A stretch of 43,687 nucleotides of DNA from positions 1 through 43,687 of the IMG/VR virus record IMGVR_UViG_3300027797_000050; one strand, given 5' to 3'. Both the position numbers and the translations under genes were made by a program. This DNA is from a virus. Each line of letters opens with the position of its first letter. The first letter of the stretch is position 1. The notes beneath the pieces were generated by a model, which saw only the letters and a program-made list of their open reading frames with translations, was not told the origin of the DNA and did not search any database. Shown piece after piece: positions 30,650 through 38,230 of the stretch.

Positions 30650-31324
30650 TTATTGGAATATGGTTACAACGTATGGCGCTTGGAACTCCGCATCAATATA
30701 ATTAGGAGTATTGTCTCCACTAAAAAAAGAGTCAAACTCAGGATAATTAATTTCAGTTTCATCATAGTGATGATAATTTTGCCACCACTCATAACCACTA
30801 ATAGCTTCATCCAAAGGCATTTCACCAACTAATGAACCATCTTCCACTCGATATTGATATGCCTTAATTGGGTCAACTTTATTATATATTGCAACAAAGT
30901 CATCGTCCAACTTATATTCAACATCTTTATGGTTAACCAATATTATGTCATACACTTTCTCTTTAGTTTCCTCGTCTTCGTAAATATTGGATTTTAATTT
31001 CTTAACCTTTGAAAGTACCGATTTAACATAATCATTAACATCGTTACTCGTATAAATGTTTTTAGCCCCCTCAATTTTCACATTAAATCTTGAGTGTTGA
31101 CCCATACCCGCAAGTCGATTGAAAAAATCAACTTGTTCACCTAATTGTGATTCAAGACCAGGGTTAGTATATGACAAATCATCAGGATTCTCCATTCTAA
31201 ATTTTAGAATATCAGGTCCCATACTCGACTCAAAAACCCCTAAAGGATAACACAAAATACCATTAATGTTGGCAACACCTTTAAAGTATTTAGTCAACAT
31301 CTTTACATAAATCTCGTCATTCAT
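30650..31324 (-). CDS. Hypothetical protein, 224 aa
   Basis: No recognised family and no leader. Acidic, rich in Tyr and Asn. First gene of an operon with the leader protein at 30095-30637; preceded by a palindromic TATTTATAAATA shared with the divergent plus gene. Confidence 0.6.
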   Translation of the reverse strand: MNDEIYVKMLTKYFKGVANINGILCYPLGVFESSMGPDILKFRMENPDDLSYTNPGLESQLGEQVDFFNRLAGMGQHSRFNVKIEGAKNIYTSNDVNDYVKSVLSKVKKLKSNIYEDEETKEKVYDIILVNHKDVEYKLDDDFVAIYNKVDPIKAYQYRVEDGSLVGEMPLDEAISGYEWWQNYHHYDETEINYPEFDSFFSGDNTPNYIDAEFQAPYVVTIFQ

Positions 31325-31326
31325 AG

Positions 31327-31338
31327 TATTTATAAATA
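31327..31338. promoter_or_regulatory. Divergent late-promoter palindrome TATTTATAAATA
   Basis: A perfect 12-base palindrome between divergent genes. Each strand contains both TATTTAT and TATAAATA; the latter is the T4 late promoter sequence. It could drive both the 224-aa gene and the plus gene at 31358. Confidence 0.5.
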
Positions 31339-31357
31339 TACAACTTAATTAAAAATT

Positions 31358-31873
31358 ATGGACAAAGAAATATTAAAAAAAGGATTAACAAAATATATCA
31401 ATCGTATAATAAAACCAAAAGTTGATTATGAGATAGTCATCAACAACAGAGCACCATACCCTAATACTCTGATGGATAGGGATGAGCGAATATTTTACAT
31501 TGTATTCATAATTGACCATTCAAAGTTTTGGAGAGGAAATAGAAACAACCCCAACCCTAACTTCAGTCAAGAATATAACGATGAGGTTAACAACATATAT
31601 ATGGATAATTATACTGAAGAACTTGAGACCGCAGTTAAACTTTTTGGTGTTTCAGAACCTGTTGTTATAATAAACTATAAAAGTATTAACAAAGAAATTT
31701 ACGACCCACTTATTAAAAGTTTGAACAACGATTATAATGGTGATTTTAGACCCGAATGGATGTACGGAAGTCCCGCATTAGGTTTAGAGTTTACTGAACA
31801 CACAGACACAAGAGTTGTTCAAGAACAATTAGAAGATGAAGGGTTTGATATTGATGACATCGCCTTTTATTAA
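31358..31873 (+). CDS. Hypothetical protein, 171 aa
   Basis: Lone plus-strand gene with no recognised family. Basic start, then a central YIVFIIDHSKFW segment and an acidic end with a WMYGSPALGLEF stretch. It may belong with the acidic late proteins around it. Confidence 0.6.
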   Translation: MDKEILKKGLTKYINRIIKPKVDYEIVINNRAPYPNTLMDRDERIFYIVFIIDHSKFWRGNRNNPNPNFSQEYNDEVNNIYMDNYTEELETAVKLFGVSEPVVIINYKSINKEIYDPLIKSLNNDYNGDFRPEWMYGSPALGLEFTEHTDTRVVQEQLEDEGFDIDDIAFY

Positions 31874-31902
31874 AAAACCCCCCACCTTTTCAGATGAGGG
31901 GT
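31872..31902 (-). terminator. Intrinsic terminator
   Basis: C-run and GGGG pair imperfectly; T6 follows only on the minus strand, so it mainly serves the minus operon from 32.5 kb. The 175 bases between it and 32078 hold nothing I can support. Confidence 0.55.
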
Positions 31903-32077
31903 GAGATATAATCTTATTGTGTCGAAAAACAAATACCAGGTTAGACGAGTTTTAAAGTTTAATTGGTGAACCTTGAATATTTTTGATAGTTGAACTTTGA
32001 GTCGGCATCACATTCATAAACATCGAACATCACTGAATAAGTTCTAGTATATATTTGTTAGTCAACAACAAGTCCGA

Positions 32078-32512
32078 TTATATTGATGTCGTTGCGTTGT
32101 GGTTATCCAACTCTTCTTGTAATCTCTCGATTTCTTCTTCGATTGATTTAACTCTCACGTCTCTCTCAACAATTGAGATTTCCGCAGTTTTAATTGATGG
32201 TTCAGCACCTCTAAGGTATCTGTCAGTTACTTTACCTTCATCACAATTAATTTGGGTAAGTTTTTTTGCCAAAGATTTCAATTCCGACAATCTAAAGATT
32301 TTGTCGTAAACCCCAATGTTCGCTCTATGGATTTTTGTTTTAAGGTCAATTAAACCTTCTTCCAATGTCATTATGTTAGTCAAAGCATCAACCGTTGAGT
32401 AAGGTCTAACATTACCTTCATCAATTGAGTTGTACGAGTACACTTTTTTAAACTCATCGTCGATTGCTTTAATCAATCGGTTTTTTTCTTTTAACGCTTG
32501 TTTAATTGTCAT
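32078..32512 (-). CDS. Coiled-coil protein, possibly DIP1984/DUF6847-like, 144 aa
   Basis: Opens with a long helix (IKQALKEKNRLIKAI), then YNSIDEGNVRPYS, a helix with a TKIHRANI turn, and ends in a second long coiled coil (residues 110-138). This order recalls the DIP1984 family, whose function is unknown. The match is from memory and tentative. Confidence 0.55.
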   Translation of the reverse strand: MTIKQALKEKNRLIKAIDDEFKKVYSYNSIDEGNVRPYSTVDALTNIMTLEEGLIDLKTKIHRANIGVYDKIFRLSELKSLAKKLTQINCDEGKVTDRYLRGAEPSIKTAEISIVERDVRVKSIEEEIERLQEELDNHNATTSI

Positions 32513-32556
32513 AAATCTTTTTGTTTTTGTTATAGTTAAAGTATATAAGTTTTTTT

Positions 32557-32883
32557 TTAAGGTGTCAATAGAGTTTCTCTAAATTTTCTGATTCTTATTT
32601 CTAATTCATCAATAATTAGTTCACGAATCTCTTCTTTGGTCTTCTCATCTTTGATTTTGAATAAGGATTCTAAGTATTCAAATAAATTAAAACTCGCCGG
32701 AAAATCAATAGTCCAAGATTCTTTATCACCCAAGTTAAGTTTTAAATCATAATTTCTAAAACCATCACATTTAAATGGGTATTCAATTTTGAACATAAGA
32801 AACCCAACACCTTCGTAATACAAATCCAACTTAGTTAGATTAACTATTGATTCCGCTAACTTATGTTTTACTTTCTCGTTCAT
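32557..32883 (-). CDS. Hypothetical protein, 108 aa
   Basis: Mixed alpha/beta protein with no recognised family; the C-terminal half is a charged helix. A TATATTTG element lies four bases before the ATG. Confidence 0.6.
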   Translation of the reverse strand: MNEKVKHKLAESIVNLTKLDLYYEGVGFLMFKIEYPFKCDGFRNYDLKLNLGDKESWTIDFPASFNLFEYLESLFKIKDEKTKEEIRELIIDELEIRIRKFRETLLTP

Positions 32884-32887
32884 AAAA

Positions 32888-32895
32888 CAAATATA
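32888..32895 (-). promoter_or_regulatory. Bacteroidota-type -7 element
   Basis: TATATTTG on the minus strand four bases before the ATG at 32883, the same spacing as at 16395 and 16458. Confidence 0.45.
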
Positions 32896-32898
32896 AAC

Positions 32899-32926
32899 AA
32901 AAAACCCCCACTTTTCAGTGAGGGTT
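32899..32926 (-). terminator. Intrinsic terminator
   Basis: AACCCTCAC pairs with GTGGGGGTT on the minus strand (one G-U pair), then TTTTTT. Ends the DUF5856 gene. The G-U pair becomes a C-A mismatch on the other strand, so the direction is clear. Confidence 0.8.
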
Positions 32927-32932
32927 CAGAAT

Positions 32933-33397
32933 TTATTTTAAAAACCTTAGTTTGTATAATGTGGAATTTATTAATTCCTGAATTGTATCAATCTGATTTT
33001 GTAGGTAACTTTCCTTAACCGACTTTCTTAATGTGTCGATATCACCATCCAATTTTTTTAAATAGGTAATTACTTGTTCACCACTTTTATAGTTCTCAAA
33101 TCCTTCACATTTATAATTTGATATAATTCCGTATTTACCTTGGTAAGATTCGATTAACCCATCAAATAAATCCAAAACACCATCATAATAATCATTTAAC
33201 GCAATATGTTCAGCGTATGATTTAGTTTGTAAATGAAAGATGTGGACCTGATTTCTTGAATGTAATAATTTTGAAACTAATTGTGTGAAATTACCATTAC
33301 CACCACTTTCAGTTTTTTCCTCAGTTTTATCTTCAGTTTTATCTTCTTCTTGTTCCATTAACTTACGAGTTAATATATCTTGTTTACTTATTTTCAT
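32933..33397 (-). CDS. DUF5856 family ferritin-like phage protein
   Basis: After a charged tail with repeated KTE units (residues 16-32), the body reads HIFHLQTKSYAEHIALNDYY, then LFDGLIESYQGKYGII, and ends LINSTLYKLRFLK. This matches the DUF5856 family, a four-helix ferritin/Dps-like fold found in T4-like phages. The His and Glu residues in the first two helices could bind metal. The N-terminus contains KLME, an [IL]-x-E site at residue 16, so it may carry a variant of the leader. A TATTTAT motif lies upstream, inside the preceding gene's end. Confidence 0.7.
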   Translation of the reverse strand: MKISKQDILTRKLMEQEEDKTEDKTEEKTESGGNGNFTQLVSKLLHSRNQVHIFHLQTKSYAEHIALNDYYDGVLDLFDGLIESYQGKYGIISNYKCEGFENYKSGEQVITYLKKLDGDIDTLRKSVKESYLQNQIDTIQELINSTLYKLRFLK

Positions 33398-33399
33398 AT

Positions 33400-33621
33400 T
33401 TATAGGTTTTTACTATAAATACCTTCATTTATAAAATAAGACCTAACTAATTTACCTAAATCTATATCGTTTGGGGTGTCTTTAACCATCTGTTTGAACT
33501 TTTTACGTTCTTCAATAACGTAACTTAGTATTTTCTTTAACTCAAGGTCTTTCTCCTCATCAATAAGATACTTACCTTCAAAATACACGTCTAATTTTTT
33601 AATTTCATTTTCGTATAACAT
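33400..33621 (-). CDS. Hypothetical protein, 73 aa
   Basis: Helical, charged protein with no recognised family. Sits between the epimerase and the DUF5856 gene with short gaps, so probably in one transcript with the former. Confidence 0.55.
   Translation of the reverse strand: MLYENEIKKLDVYFEGKYLIDEEKDLELKKILSYVIEERKKFKQMVKDTPNDIDLGKLVRSYFINEGIYSKNL
33414..33421 (-). promoter_or_regulatory. Candidate phage late promoter motif
   Basis: TATTTATA on the minus strand, 16 bases before the ATG of the DUF5856 gene and inside the 73-aa gene. Confidence 0.4.
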
Positions 33622-33632
33622 ACCTCTATATT

Positions 33633-34154
33633 TTATTTGTTTAATTTAAAATTTTTAGTTTTATAATCTTTATCAGACATCACAACAACCTCATCGGTTA
33701 ATTCACAAAAATACGAATAAGAATCTAAAATATCGTATAACCCATCAATCTCTTTCCAATAAATTGACCCCTCAGATTCAGGCGAATAATCGTTATCAAC
33801 CAAATACTGAACCACCGTGTTAAAATTGGTAGTAATAAATCCGTGTGCAAAACCCCTCGGAACTAACAACTCATCACCTGATTTCATTTCGTAATGATAT
33901 AATTTCATATACTCAGGAGAGTCTTCACGAATATCAACAATAAAATCAACTATAGACCCTGTAATTACCTTAATTAACTTCGCCTGAGCTTTCTCCCCAA
34001 CTTGGAAGTGTAAACCTCTTAGAGTGTGAATTTGGGGGTTTACACTAATGTTACTCTGTAACCAATTCTTATCTAAAGAATTTAAAGACAGTGGAGCAAA
34101 TGTTCCTCGGTGGTCCACAAACACCGGATTAGTTATAAGTTGGGGATATTCCAT
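33633..34154 (-). CDS. rfbC: dTDP-4-dehydrorhamnose 3,5-epimerase (RmlC/RfbC family)
   Basis: Epimerises carbons 3 and 5 of dTDP-4-keto-6-deoxyglucose on the way to dTDP-rhamnose. DHRGTF (14-19), LRGLHFQ with the catalytic-site His49, KLIKVITGSIVDFIVDIR (59-76) and VPRGFAHGF (98-106) are the family's cupin blocks, and the length is normal. No other rhamnose genes are in the window, so it would use host dTDP-sugar intermediates. The ATG directly touches the T-run of an intrinsic terminator, leaving no room for a normal promoter. Confidence 0.9.
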   Translation of the reverse strand: MEYPQLITNPVFVDHRGTFAPLSLNSLDKNWLQSNISVNPQIHTLRGLHFQVGEKAQAKLIKVITGSIVDFIVDIREDSPEYMKLYHYEMKSGDELLVPRGFAHGFITTNFNTVVQYLVDNDYSPESEGSIYWKEIDGLYDILDSYSYFCELTDEVVVMSDKDYKTKNFKLNK

Positions 34155-34191
34155 AAAAAAAAACCTTTATCTAATTATAAGATAAAGGTTT
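34155..34191 (-). terminator. Intrinsic terminator abutting the rfbC start
   Basis: AAACCTTTATCT pairs with AGATAAAGGTTT over 12 pairs, then T9 on the minus strand. It ends the leader-protein pair above; the T-run touches the ATG of rfbC. Confidence 0.8.
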
Positions 34192-34198
34192 CATAGTA

Positions 34199-34621
34199 TC
34201 AATCATTGTTCCCGTACAAATCTAAAATTTCGTATCCTTCCCTATCATCAACGACTTTATTAACCGGTAACTCGTAGGTTTCTTCAAACCACCTTTTTAA
34301 TAAAGTCTCAAACCAAGTACCGAAGATTTTTTTAAATGTCTTTAGTTTATAACTAGAATATTGTAACATAGGATAAACACCTATTTTATTTCCCGTATAA
34401 GGTTCAACTTCGGAATATTGGAATACCCAATCATCATCTTCCCAATCCTCCTCCGGGTCTTTATAAAAATTAATTGGTGTGTAATCAACATATGTGTTTC
34501 TTTCTTGAACCCAAAAATCATATGGTTTTTCAATCTTTTCAAAGGTTGAATAATCTTCCATTACTCTTTTAAATCCTTCGTAGATTTTATCCAATTTATC
34601 TTCTGTAATAATAATTTTCAT
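34199..34621 (-). CDS. Leader-family protein, 140 aa (MKIIITE start)
   Basis: Begins MKIIITEDKLDKIYEG, nearly the same first 13 residues as the protein at 5265-5699. Rich in Tyr, Trp, Asp and Glu. The segment LKRWFEETYELPVNKV parallels the KKWFETNTGLKV module of the tandem paralogs at 5-6 kb. One-base overlap (TAATG) with the gene upstream. Confidence 0.65.
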   Translation of the reverse strand: MKIIITEDKLDKIYEGFKRVMEDYSTFEKIEKPYDFWVQERNTYVDYTPINFYKDPEEDWEDDDWVFQYSEVEPYTGNKIGVYPMLQYSSYKLKTFKKIFGTWFETLLKRWFEETYELPVNKVVDDREGYEILDLYGNND

Positions 34622-34932
34622 TATTGTCCAATAATTATTTCATTAAAGTCAAGACCTTTAGTACCATCTAAACCACCGTTAACATCTTTATACATAAAGT
34701 TATTCACTACCGAAGTCACGCTTTGTTCAGCTTGTGCAATTTTACTCTCCATCCAATCTTCCAATTGTTCACCTTCTTCCATTTTCTCCCACATTGCGTG
34801 AGCCAAAGTCGCAATAGTATACAACTGTTGTTTAGCCATATAAGAACCTTCTTCTTGGTTTTCGTTAATAGATGTCTTAATTCTTTTTGTTAGTCTCTCT
34901 AACTGTTTTTCTGTTATAATGATATTCCCCAT
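34621..34932 (-). CDS. Leader-family protein with conserved phage helical module, 103 aa
   Basis: Begins MGNIIITEKQLERL. Residues 31-75 read YMAKQQLYTIATLAHAMWEKM, then EQLEDWMESKIAQAEQSV, a helical module I recall from many T4-like and marine phage proteins (A-x-LW...LEDW-x-x-SKI-x-A). Its presence after the leader supports a phage structural or internal role. Confidence 0.7.
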   Translation of the reverse strand: MGNIIITEKQLERLTKRIKTSINENQEEGSYMAKQQLYTIATLAHAMWEKMEEGEQLEDWMESKIAQAEQSVTSVVNNFMYKDVNGGLDGTKGLDFNEIIIGQ

Positions 34933-34945
34933 AATCGTTTTTATT

Positions 34946-34953
34946 GATAAATA
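34946..34953 (-). promoter_or_regulatory. Candidate phage late promoter motif
   Basis: TATTTATC on the minus strand, 13 bases before the ATG at 34932, the first gene of a leader-protein pair. Confidence 0.45.
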
Positions 34954-34962
34954 TCTTTAAAT

Positions 34963-34988
34963 AAAAAAAGGGAGACCGAAATCTCCCT
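34963..34988 (-). terminator. Intrinsic terminator
   Basis: GGGAGA pairs with TCTCCC, then TTTTTTT on the minus strand. Ends the transcript carrying the gene at 35047 and the structured region between. Confidence 0.8.
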
Positions 34989-35046
34989 TTGGGGCCGTAA
35001 AGGCGCATCCACCACCTTGTTATACGATACAAGGAAACGACATTCG
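34988..35046 (-). ncRNA. Possible structured 3' UTR RNA
   Basis: About 59 bases, clearly more GC-rich than the surroundings, with CCTTGT/ACAAGG and a GGTG/CGCC hairpin on the minus strand, directly followed by the terminator. No coding frame. Could be a small RNA cut from the 3' end of the membrane-protein message; strand and role are inferred. Confidence 0.35.
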
Positions 35047-35271
35047 TTAATAGTTAGGTTGAGATTTCATAACCGTTTCCTGAACCACTTGTTCTATTTT
35101 TTCTTTATTGTCTTTTGACCCATCAAAGTATTTCTTCAAAGATAAGAATGTGTAAACAACACAAAAACAAATTACCCCAATTATTAATTTAAATATTGTT
35201 TTCCAAAATTTAAATATTGTGTAACCACCAATCCCAAGTATTAATAATATTCCTAATGTTTCTGAACTCAT
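35047..35271 (-). CDS. Small membrane protein, 74 aa
   Basis: Residues 5-44 are hydrophobic, probably two membrane helices, followed by a charged cytoplasmic tail. No family recognised. A TATATTTG element lies upstream. Confidence 0.6.
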   Translation of the reverse strand: MSSETLGILLILGIGGYTIFKFWKTIFKLIIGVICFCVVYTFLSLKKYFDGSKDNKEKIEQVVQETVMKSQPNY

Positions 35272-35288
35272 ATCTATCTGTTTTTACA

Positions 35289-35296
35289 CAAATATA
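35289..35296 (-). promoter_or_regulatory. Bacteroidota-type -7 element
   Basis: TATATTTG on the minus strand, 17 bases before the ATG at 35271. Confidence 0.4.
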
Positions 35297-35309
35297 AACA
35301 AATTTTCAA

Positions 35310-35825
35310 TTACTCAGCACTTTCACGCTGAAAATAATTTCTCGGAGGTTCAAAATCCATCGGAAGGTTTTTTATATCTTCTTTCAGTTCATCAATCATT
35401 TCCTGAGTGTAGGATGTTCTAAAATGTGAATGTCGTTGATTAAACGGTCTCTCTTGGTCCTCCGCATCCTCACGTAATTCTTGTTCTATCCTTTGGAGGT
35501 GATTAGTTAACACATCGTGTTTATTCCACTTCACATAATCCTCAAGTGATTTTATAACTTTAGTACTACCATAGTTATAAAAACCTTCACCTAAGTCAGT
35601 ATTTGTCGTGTAAATGTCAACAATACCATTATCACCATCATACTCATAACATAAGTCACTTAATCTACTTAGATTAGTAATACACTTTTCTTCCCAATTA
35701 CGACCATAAGACCTAACCTTACAGATGTAGATGTGACCATCTTTATATTCCCAAATCATTCCATTGATTTTATCTCTAAGTTCAACTAATTCGTTTAATA
35801 ATAAATTTGACACATCTAATTTCAT
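35310..35825 (-). CDS. Hypothetical protein, 171 aa
   Basis: No recognised family. A beta-rich first part with several Tyr and Cys residues, then a charged helical part (residues 105-155). The N-terminal LLLNE resembles an [IL]-x-E site but lies in a longer helix, so I do not count it as a leader. Confidence 0.6.
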   Translation of the reverse strand: MKLDVSNLLLNELVELRDKINGMIWEYKDGHIYICKVRSYGRNWEEKCITNLSRLSDLCYEYDGDNGIVDIYTTNTDLGEGFYNYGSTKVIKSLEDYVKWNKHDVLTNHLQRIEQELREDAEDQERPFNQRHSHFRTSYTQEMIDELKEDIKNLPMDFEPPRNYFQRESAE

Positions 35826-35896
35826 ATCTATAAGTTTTGGTTATTGGTTATTAATGATAACGACACCATTGTCGTTACCATATTGTGTTATGATTC

Positions 35897-36799
35897 TTAT
35901 TTTATATTCAAGAATGTTCCTGAACCACCCGCCATTGTAGTCGGCAACTGCCCATCCCATTTCTCAATTTTCTTATATTCAACATACAAAGGTGTTAACT
36001 TTTGTTGTGTTAAATCCATTGCTCTTGCCTTAGCGGAAGCGTTAATGATTGTCTCAGCCGAGTCAGCCTTAGCGACCGCGATTTTACGTTGACCATCAGC
36101 CTGAGCAGCAATTGCTTGTTGTTTAGACGCTTCAGCTTGTTGGATAGCCTTTGTTTTTGCAATAATAGATTCTTGTAATGCCTCAGGAGGTGTGATGTTT
36201 GTTCTCAACTGAGATACGTCAAACCATCTAATTAATCGTTTATTACATTCAACAATGATATTAGACTCGAAGTTTTCACGGTGGTTAAAGATACTATCCA
36301 CAGACCAAGTATTTGCCACGTCATTCACCGCTCCAACGATTGCGTTTTTCAACCATCCTTGTTCGACTTCTTTAATCGGTAGTCTCAAGTTTTGGAACAT
36401 ATCCCCAACTCTATTTGATTTCAATGAGTAGTTAAACGTTGGTCGAATAGTTGTGGTAAATCCACCTTTAGTAATTACAACTTGGTCATCGTATTCAATA
36501 TGTTGTTGGTACACAGGGAACTCAAACATATTTTCGGTCCAAGAGTTATATACCACCCAACCTGTCTTGTACTCATACTTCGAAACCCCACGTTCATCAC
36601 CTGTTAGGTTTACTTTGATACCAACGTTACCTTGGTCAACTCTTTCCGTTGAGAATGGTTGGATTAATGAGATAACAATACCCAAGACACCAATGACAAT
36701 CCCGTTTCTTAAACTCACTGTATCATCATTTGTGATACCTTTAAAAATCATCACACCCGCAACAATCAATGACAATACTAATAAAATAATTGTAATCAT
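35897..36799 (-). CDS. SPFH/prohibitin-family membrane protein
   Basis: Two membrane helices at residues 1-19 and 29-47, then an SPFH domain (VDQGNVGIKVNL, YNTGW-like turn, TKGGFTTTIRPTFNYSL), a long Ala/Gln/Lys-rich coiled coil (about 205-265) and a C-terminal KWDGQLPTTM block. These proteins form large ring-like assemblies around membrane proteases and at the inner membrane. Phage members are known; the role may be protection of phage membrane proteins or control of host proteases. ATGA overlap with the membrane protein gene upstream. Confidence 0.85.
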   Translation of the reverse strand: MITIILLVLSLIVAGVMIFKGITNDDTVSLRNGIVIGVLGIVISLIQPFSTERVDQGNVGIKVNLTGDERGVSKYEYKTGWVVYNSWTENMFEFPVYQQHIEYDDQVVITKGGFTTTIRPTFNYSLKSNRVGDMFQNLRLPIKEVEQGWLKNAIVGAVNDVANTWSVDSIFNHRENFESNIIVECNKRLIRWFDVSQLRTNITPPEALQESIIAKTKAIQQAEASKQQAIAAQADGQRKIAVAKADSAETIINASAKARAMDLTQQKLTPLYVEYKKIEKWDGQLPTTMAGGSGTFLNIK

Positions 36800-37023
36800 A
36801 CTTCTTCTTCTTTTGTTTTAAATAAATTAATAAAATAACGTGCTATTGTTTTCAATTGGAACACGGTGTAGAATAACACAAAAAACACCGTAATCATTTG
36901 TAAGAACACCGGACACTCTCGACTGATAACATATTCAAATACCATTGTGAGGACACTGATGTATATAATTGTAGAGGCCAGAACCAACCAACCATTACTA
37001 CTTAAATTTAACCACCCTTTCAT
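36796..37023 (-). CDS. Small membrane protein, 75 aa
   Basis: Two membrane helices (residues 11-31 and 40-60) with a charged tail KTKEEEV. Its stop overlaps the start of the SPFH gene as ATGA, so the two products may associate. Confidence 0.65.
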   Translation of the reverse strand: MKGWLNLSSNGWLVLASTIIYISVLTMVFEYVISRECPVFLQMITVFFVLFYTVFQLKTIARYFINLFKTKEEEV

Positions 37024-37083
37024 TTCATAATTTAATAAATTTTAATTGTTAATAATTGTACTGATTATAATTCATAAAGTCAA

Positions 37084-37530
37084 TTAGACTTTCTTCATCC
37101 AAAGATAATAATTTGTTTGGTTACTTGTGCCAGGTGTGATGTCGATAAATTTCAACCCCTGAATATCACCACTAACCAAATTGTATTGATATATAGTCCC
37201 ACTTAAATATCCCCAAGGTGTTCCGTTCATTGATAAGTTAAACCCACCACCTGTATAATATAATGAATAATTTGATGTGTATCCATTAAACTTATACGTT
37301 GTGTTAGTAATAAATTTTAACGTATCGTTGTTAGGGTTAGGATTCCCTATTCCTCCAATCCTAACCCCCGTTATAACCCAAGTTTGACCTACTAATGTGG
37401 GAATTGAATCCTGTATTGTGTCATTGTTATGTGGATACGTAATCACAGGTGGTGGTCCTGATGGTTGGGGGTTCTCTTTGATACAAGATGTGACCCCCAA
37501 CATTAACAATATATAAATTAGTATCTTCAT
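37084..37530 (-). CDS. Lipoprotein with lipocalin-like domain, 148 aa
   Basis: Signal peptide with lipobox LGVTSC, lipid on Cys16, then IKENP, which partly fits the Bacteroidota surface-export signal. After a Pro/Asn linker comes VGQTWVITGVRIGG, NTTYKFNG and later LSMNGTPWGYLSGTI, the beta pattern of lipocalin-like lipoproteins of Bacteroidota. Such a host-like protein probably came from a host genome. A role at the host surface during infection is inferred. Confidence 0.75.
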   Translation of the reverse strand: MKILIYILLMLGVTSCIKENPQPSGPPPVITYPHNNDTIQDSIPTLVGQTWVITGVRIGGIGNPNPNNDTLKFITNTTYKFNGYTSNYSLYYTGGGFNLSMNGTPWGYLSGTIYQYNLVSGDIQGLKFIDITPGTSNQTNYYLWMKKV

Positions 37531-37531
37531 A

Positions 37532-37807
37532 TTACTTAGTTACTAATGCTTCGATTTTACTTTTCATATGGTCAGCCAAGTCGTAATCATTTGTTTTAGT
37601 TACGATGATTGATTCACATAGAAATTTGTATGGTACGTTGATTAAGAAATCAGTTCCGTTGAAGAATGTTAAATCATTTTTCAACTCCAAACATCCGTGG
37701 ACCATTTTAAGAAACAATTTGTATTGTGTTCCATTTACAAAAGTCTCATTTAATAATGTCCCAAATTTCTCGTTCTCAATTCTAATGTTGTAAGTCGCAG
37801 TTGTCAT
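37532..37807 (-). CDS. Conserved phage protein, 91 aa
   Basis: Beta-rich with LFLKMVHGCLELKNDLTFFNG and a helical KSKIEAL end; a size and pattern I recall from T4-like phages without known function. A TATATTTG element lies upstream. It is followed directly by the lipoprotein gene. Confidence 0.65.
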   Translation of the reverse strand: MTTATYNIRIENEKFGTLLNETFVNGTQYKLFLKMVHGCLELKNDLTFFNGTDFLINVPYKFLCESIIVTKTNDYDLADHMKSKIEALVTK

Positions 37808-37823
37808 ATCTTTTTCGTTTCAA

Positions 37824-37831
37824 CAAATATA
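37824..37831 (-). promoter_or_regulatory. Bacteroidota-type -7 element
   Basis: TATATTTG on the minus strand, 16 bases before the ATG at 37807. Confidence 0.4.
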
Positions 37832-37845
37832 CTAATAAAATTCAA

Positions 37846-38145
37846 TTAACACTCAATTATTTCAGCGAAATAAAATGAACCCCCATTATCAATATACAAT
37901 TCTTTCTTGAAGGTAACCTCATCCCCGTCATTATATGTTAACCCCTCAGTGAACGGGTCCAACATTAATTCTTGATAAAATGTTCTCACAATATTTTCAC
38001 CACCACAAATGGCATATATATTCTTAGGGGAATGTTCTACATAGAACCCCTTATCTTCTTTAAATCTGACAGTACCTTTTATCATATTAGTAATTTGTTT
38101 TATGTTTATCTTTACGGGTGTATTTTTTTCTATTGCGATAAACAT
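37846..38145 (-). CDS. Hypothetical protein, 99 aa
   Basis: Beta-rich protein with MIKGTVRFKEDKGFYVE near residues 21-37, which recalls an OB-like strand order; no firm family. Confidence 0.6.
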   Translation of the reverse strand: MFIAIEKNTPVKINIKQITNMIKGTVRFKEDKGFYVEHSPKNIYAICGGENIVRTFYQELMLDPFTEGLTYNDGDEVTFKKELYIDNGGSFYFAEIIEC

Positions 38146-38197
38146 TAGGTCTTGTCGCCATCAAAATTTCTGTTTGTGTTATCTCAATTGTTCTCAT
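38087..38197 (-). CDS. Small basic protein, 36 aa
   Basis: ATG at 38197; contains MATRPNVYRNRKKYTRK, a pattern I recall from very small basic phage proteins. It overlaps the next gene by 59 bases in another frame. Confidence 0.45.
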   Translation of the reverse strand: MRTIEITQTEILMATRPNVYRNRKKYTRKDKHKTNY

Positions 38198-38230
38198 AAT
38201 TTCTATTTTTAACAAAGTTATAAATTAAAT

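Noticed and set aside
34990-35040. Possible tmRNA piece, because GGGGCC and a CCACC end lie together and SmpB is nearby
   Set aside because: No GGTTCGA-type T arm, no acceptor pairing and no peptide tag frame; the segment is too short.
35844-36821. Long open plus-strand frames opposite the SPFH gene
   Set aside because: They are antisense shadows of a clearly conserved protein with coiled-coil composition.
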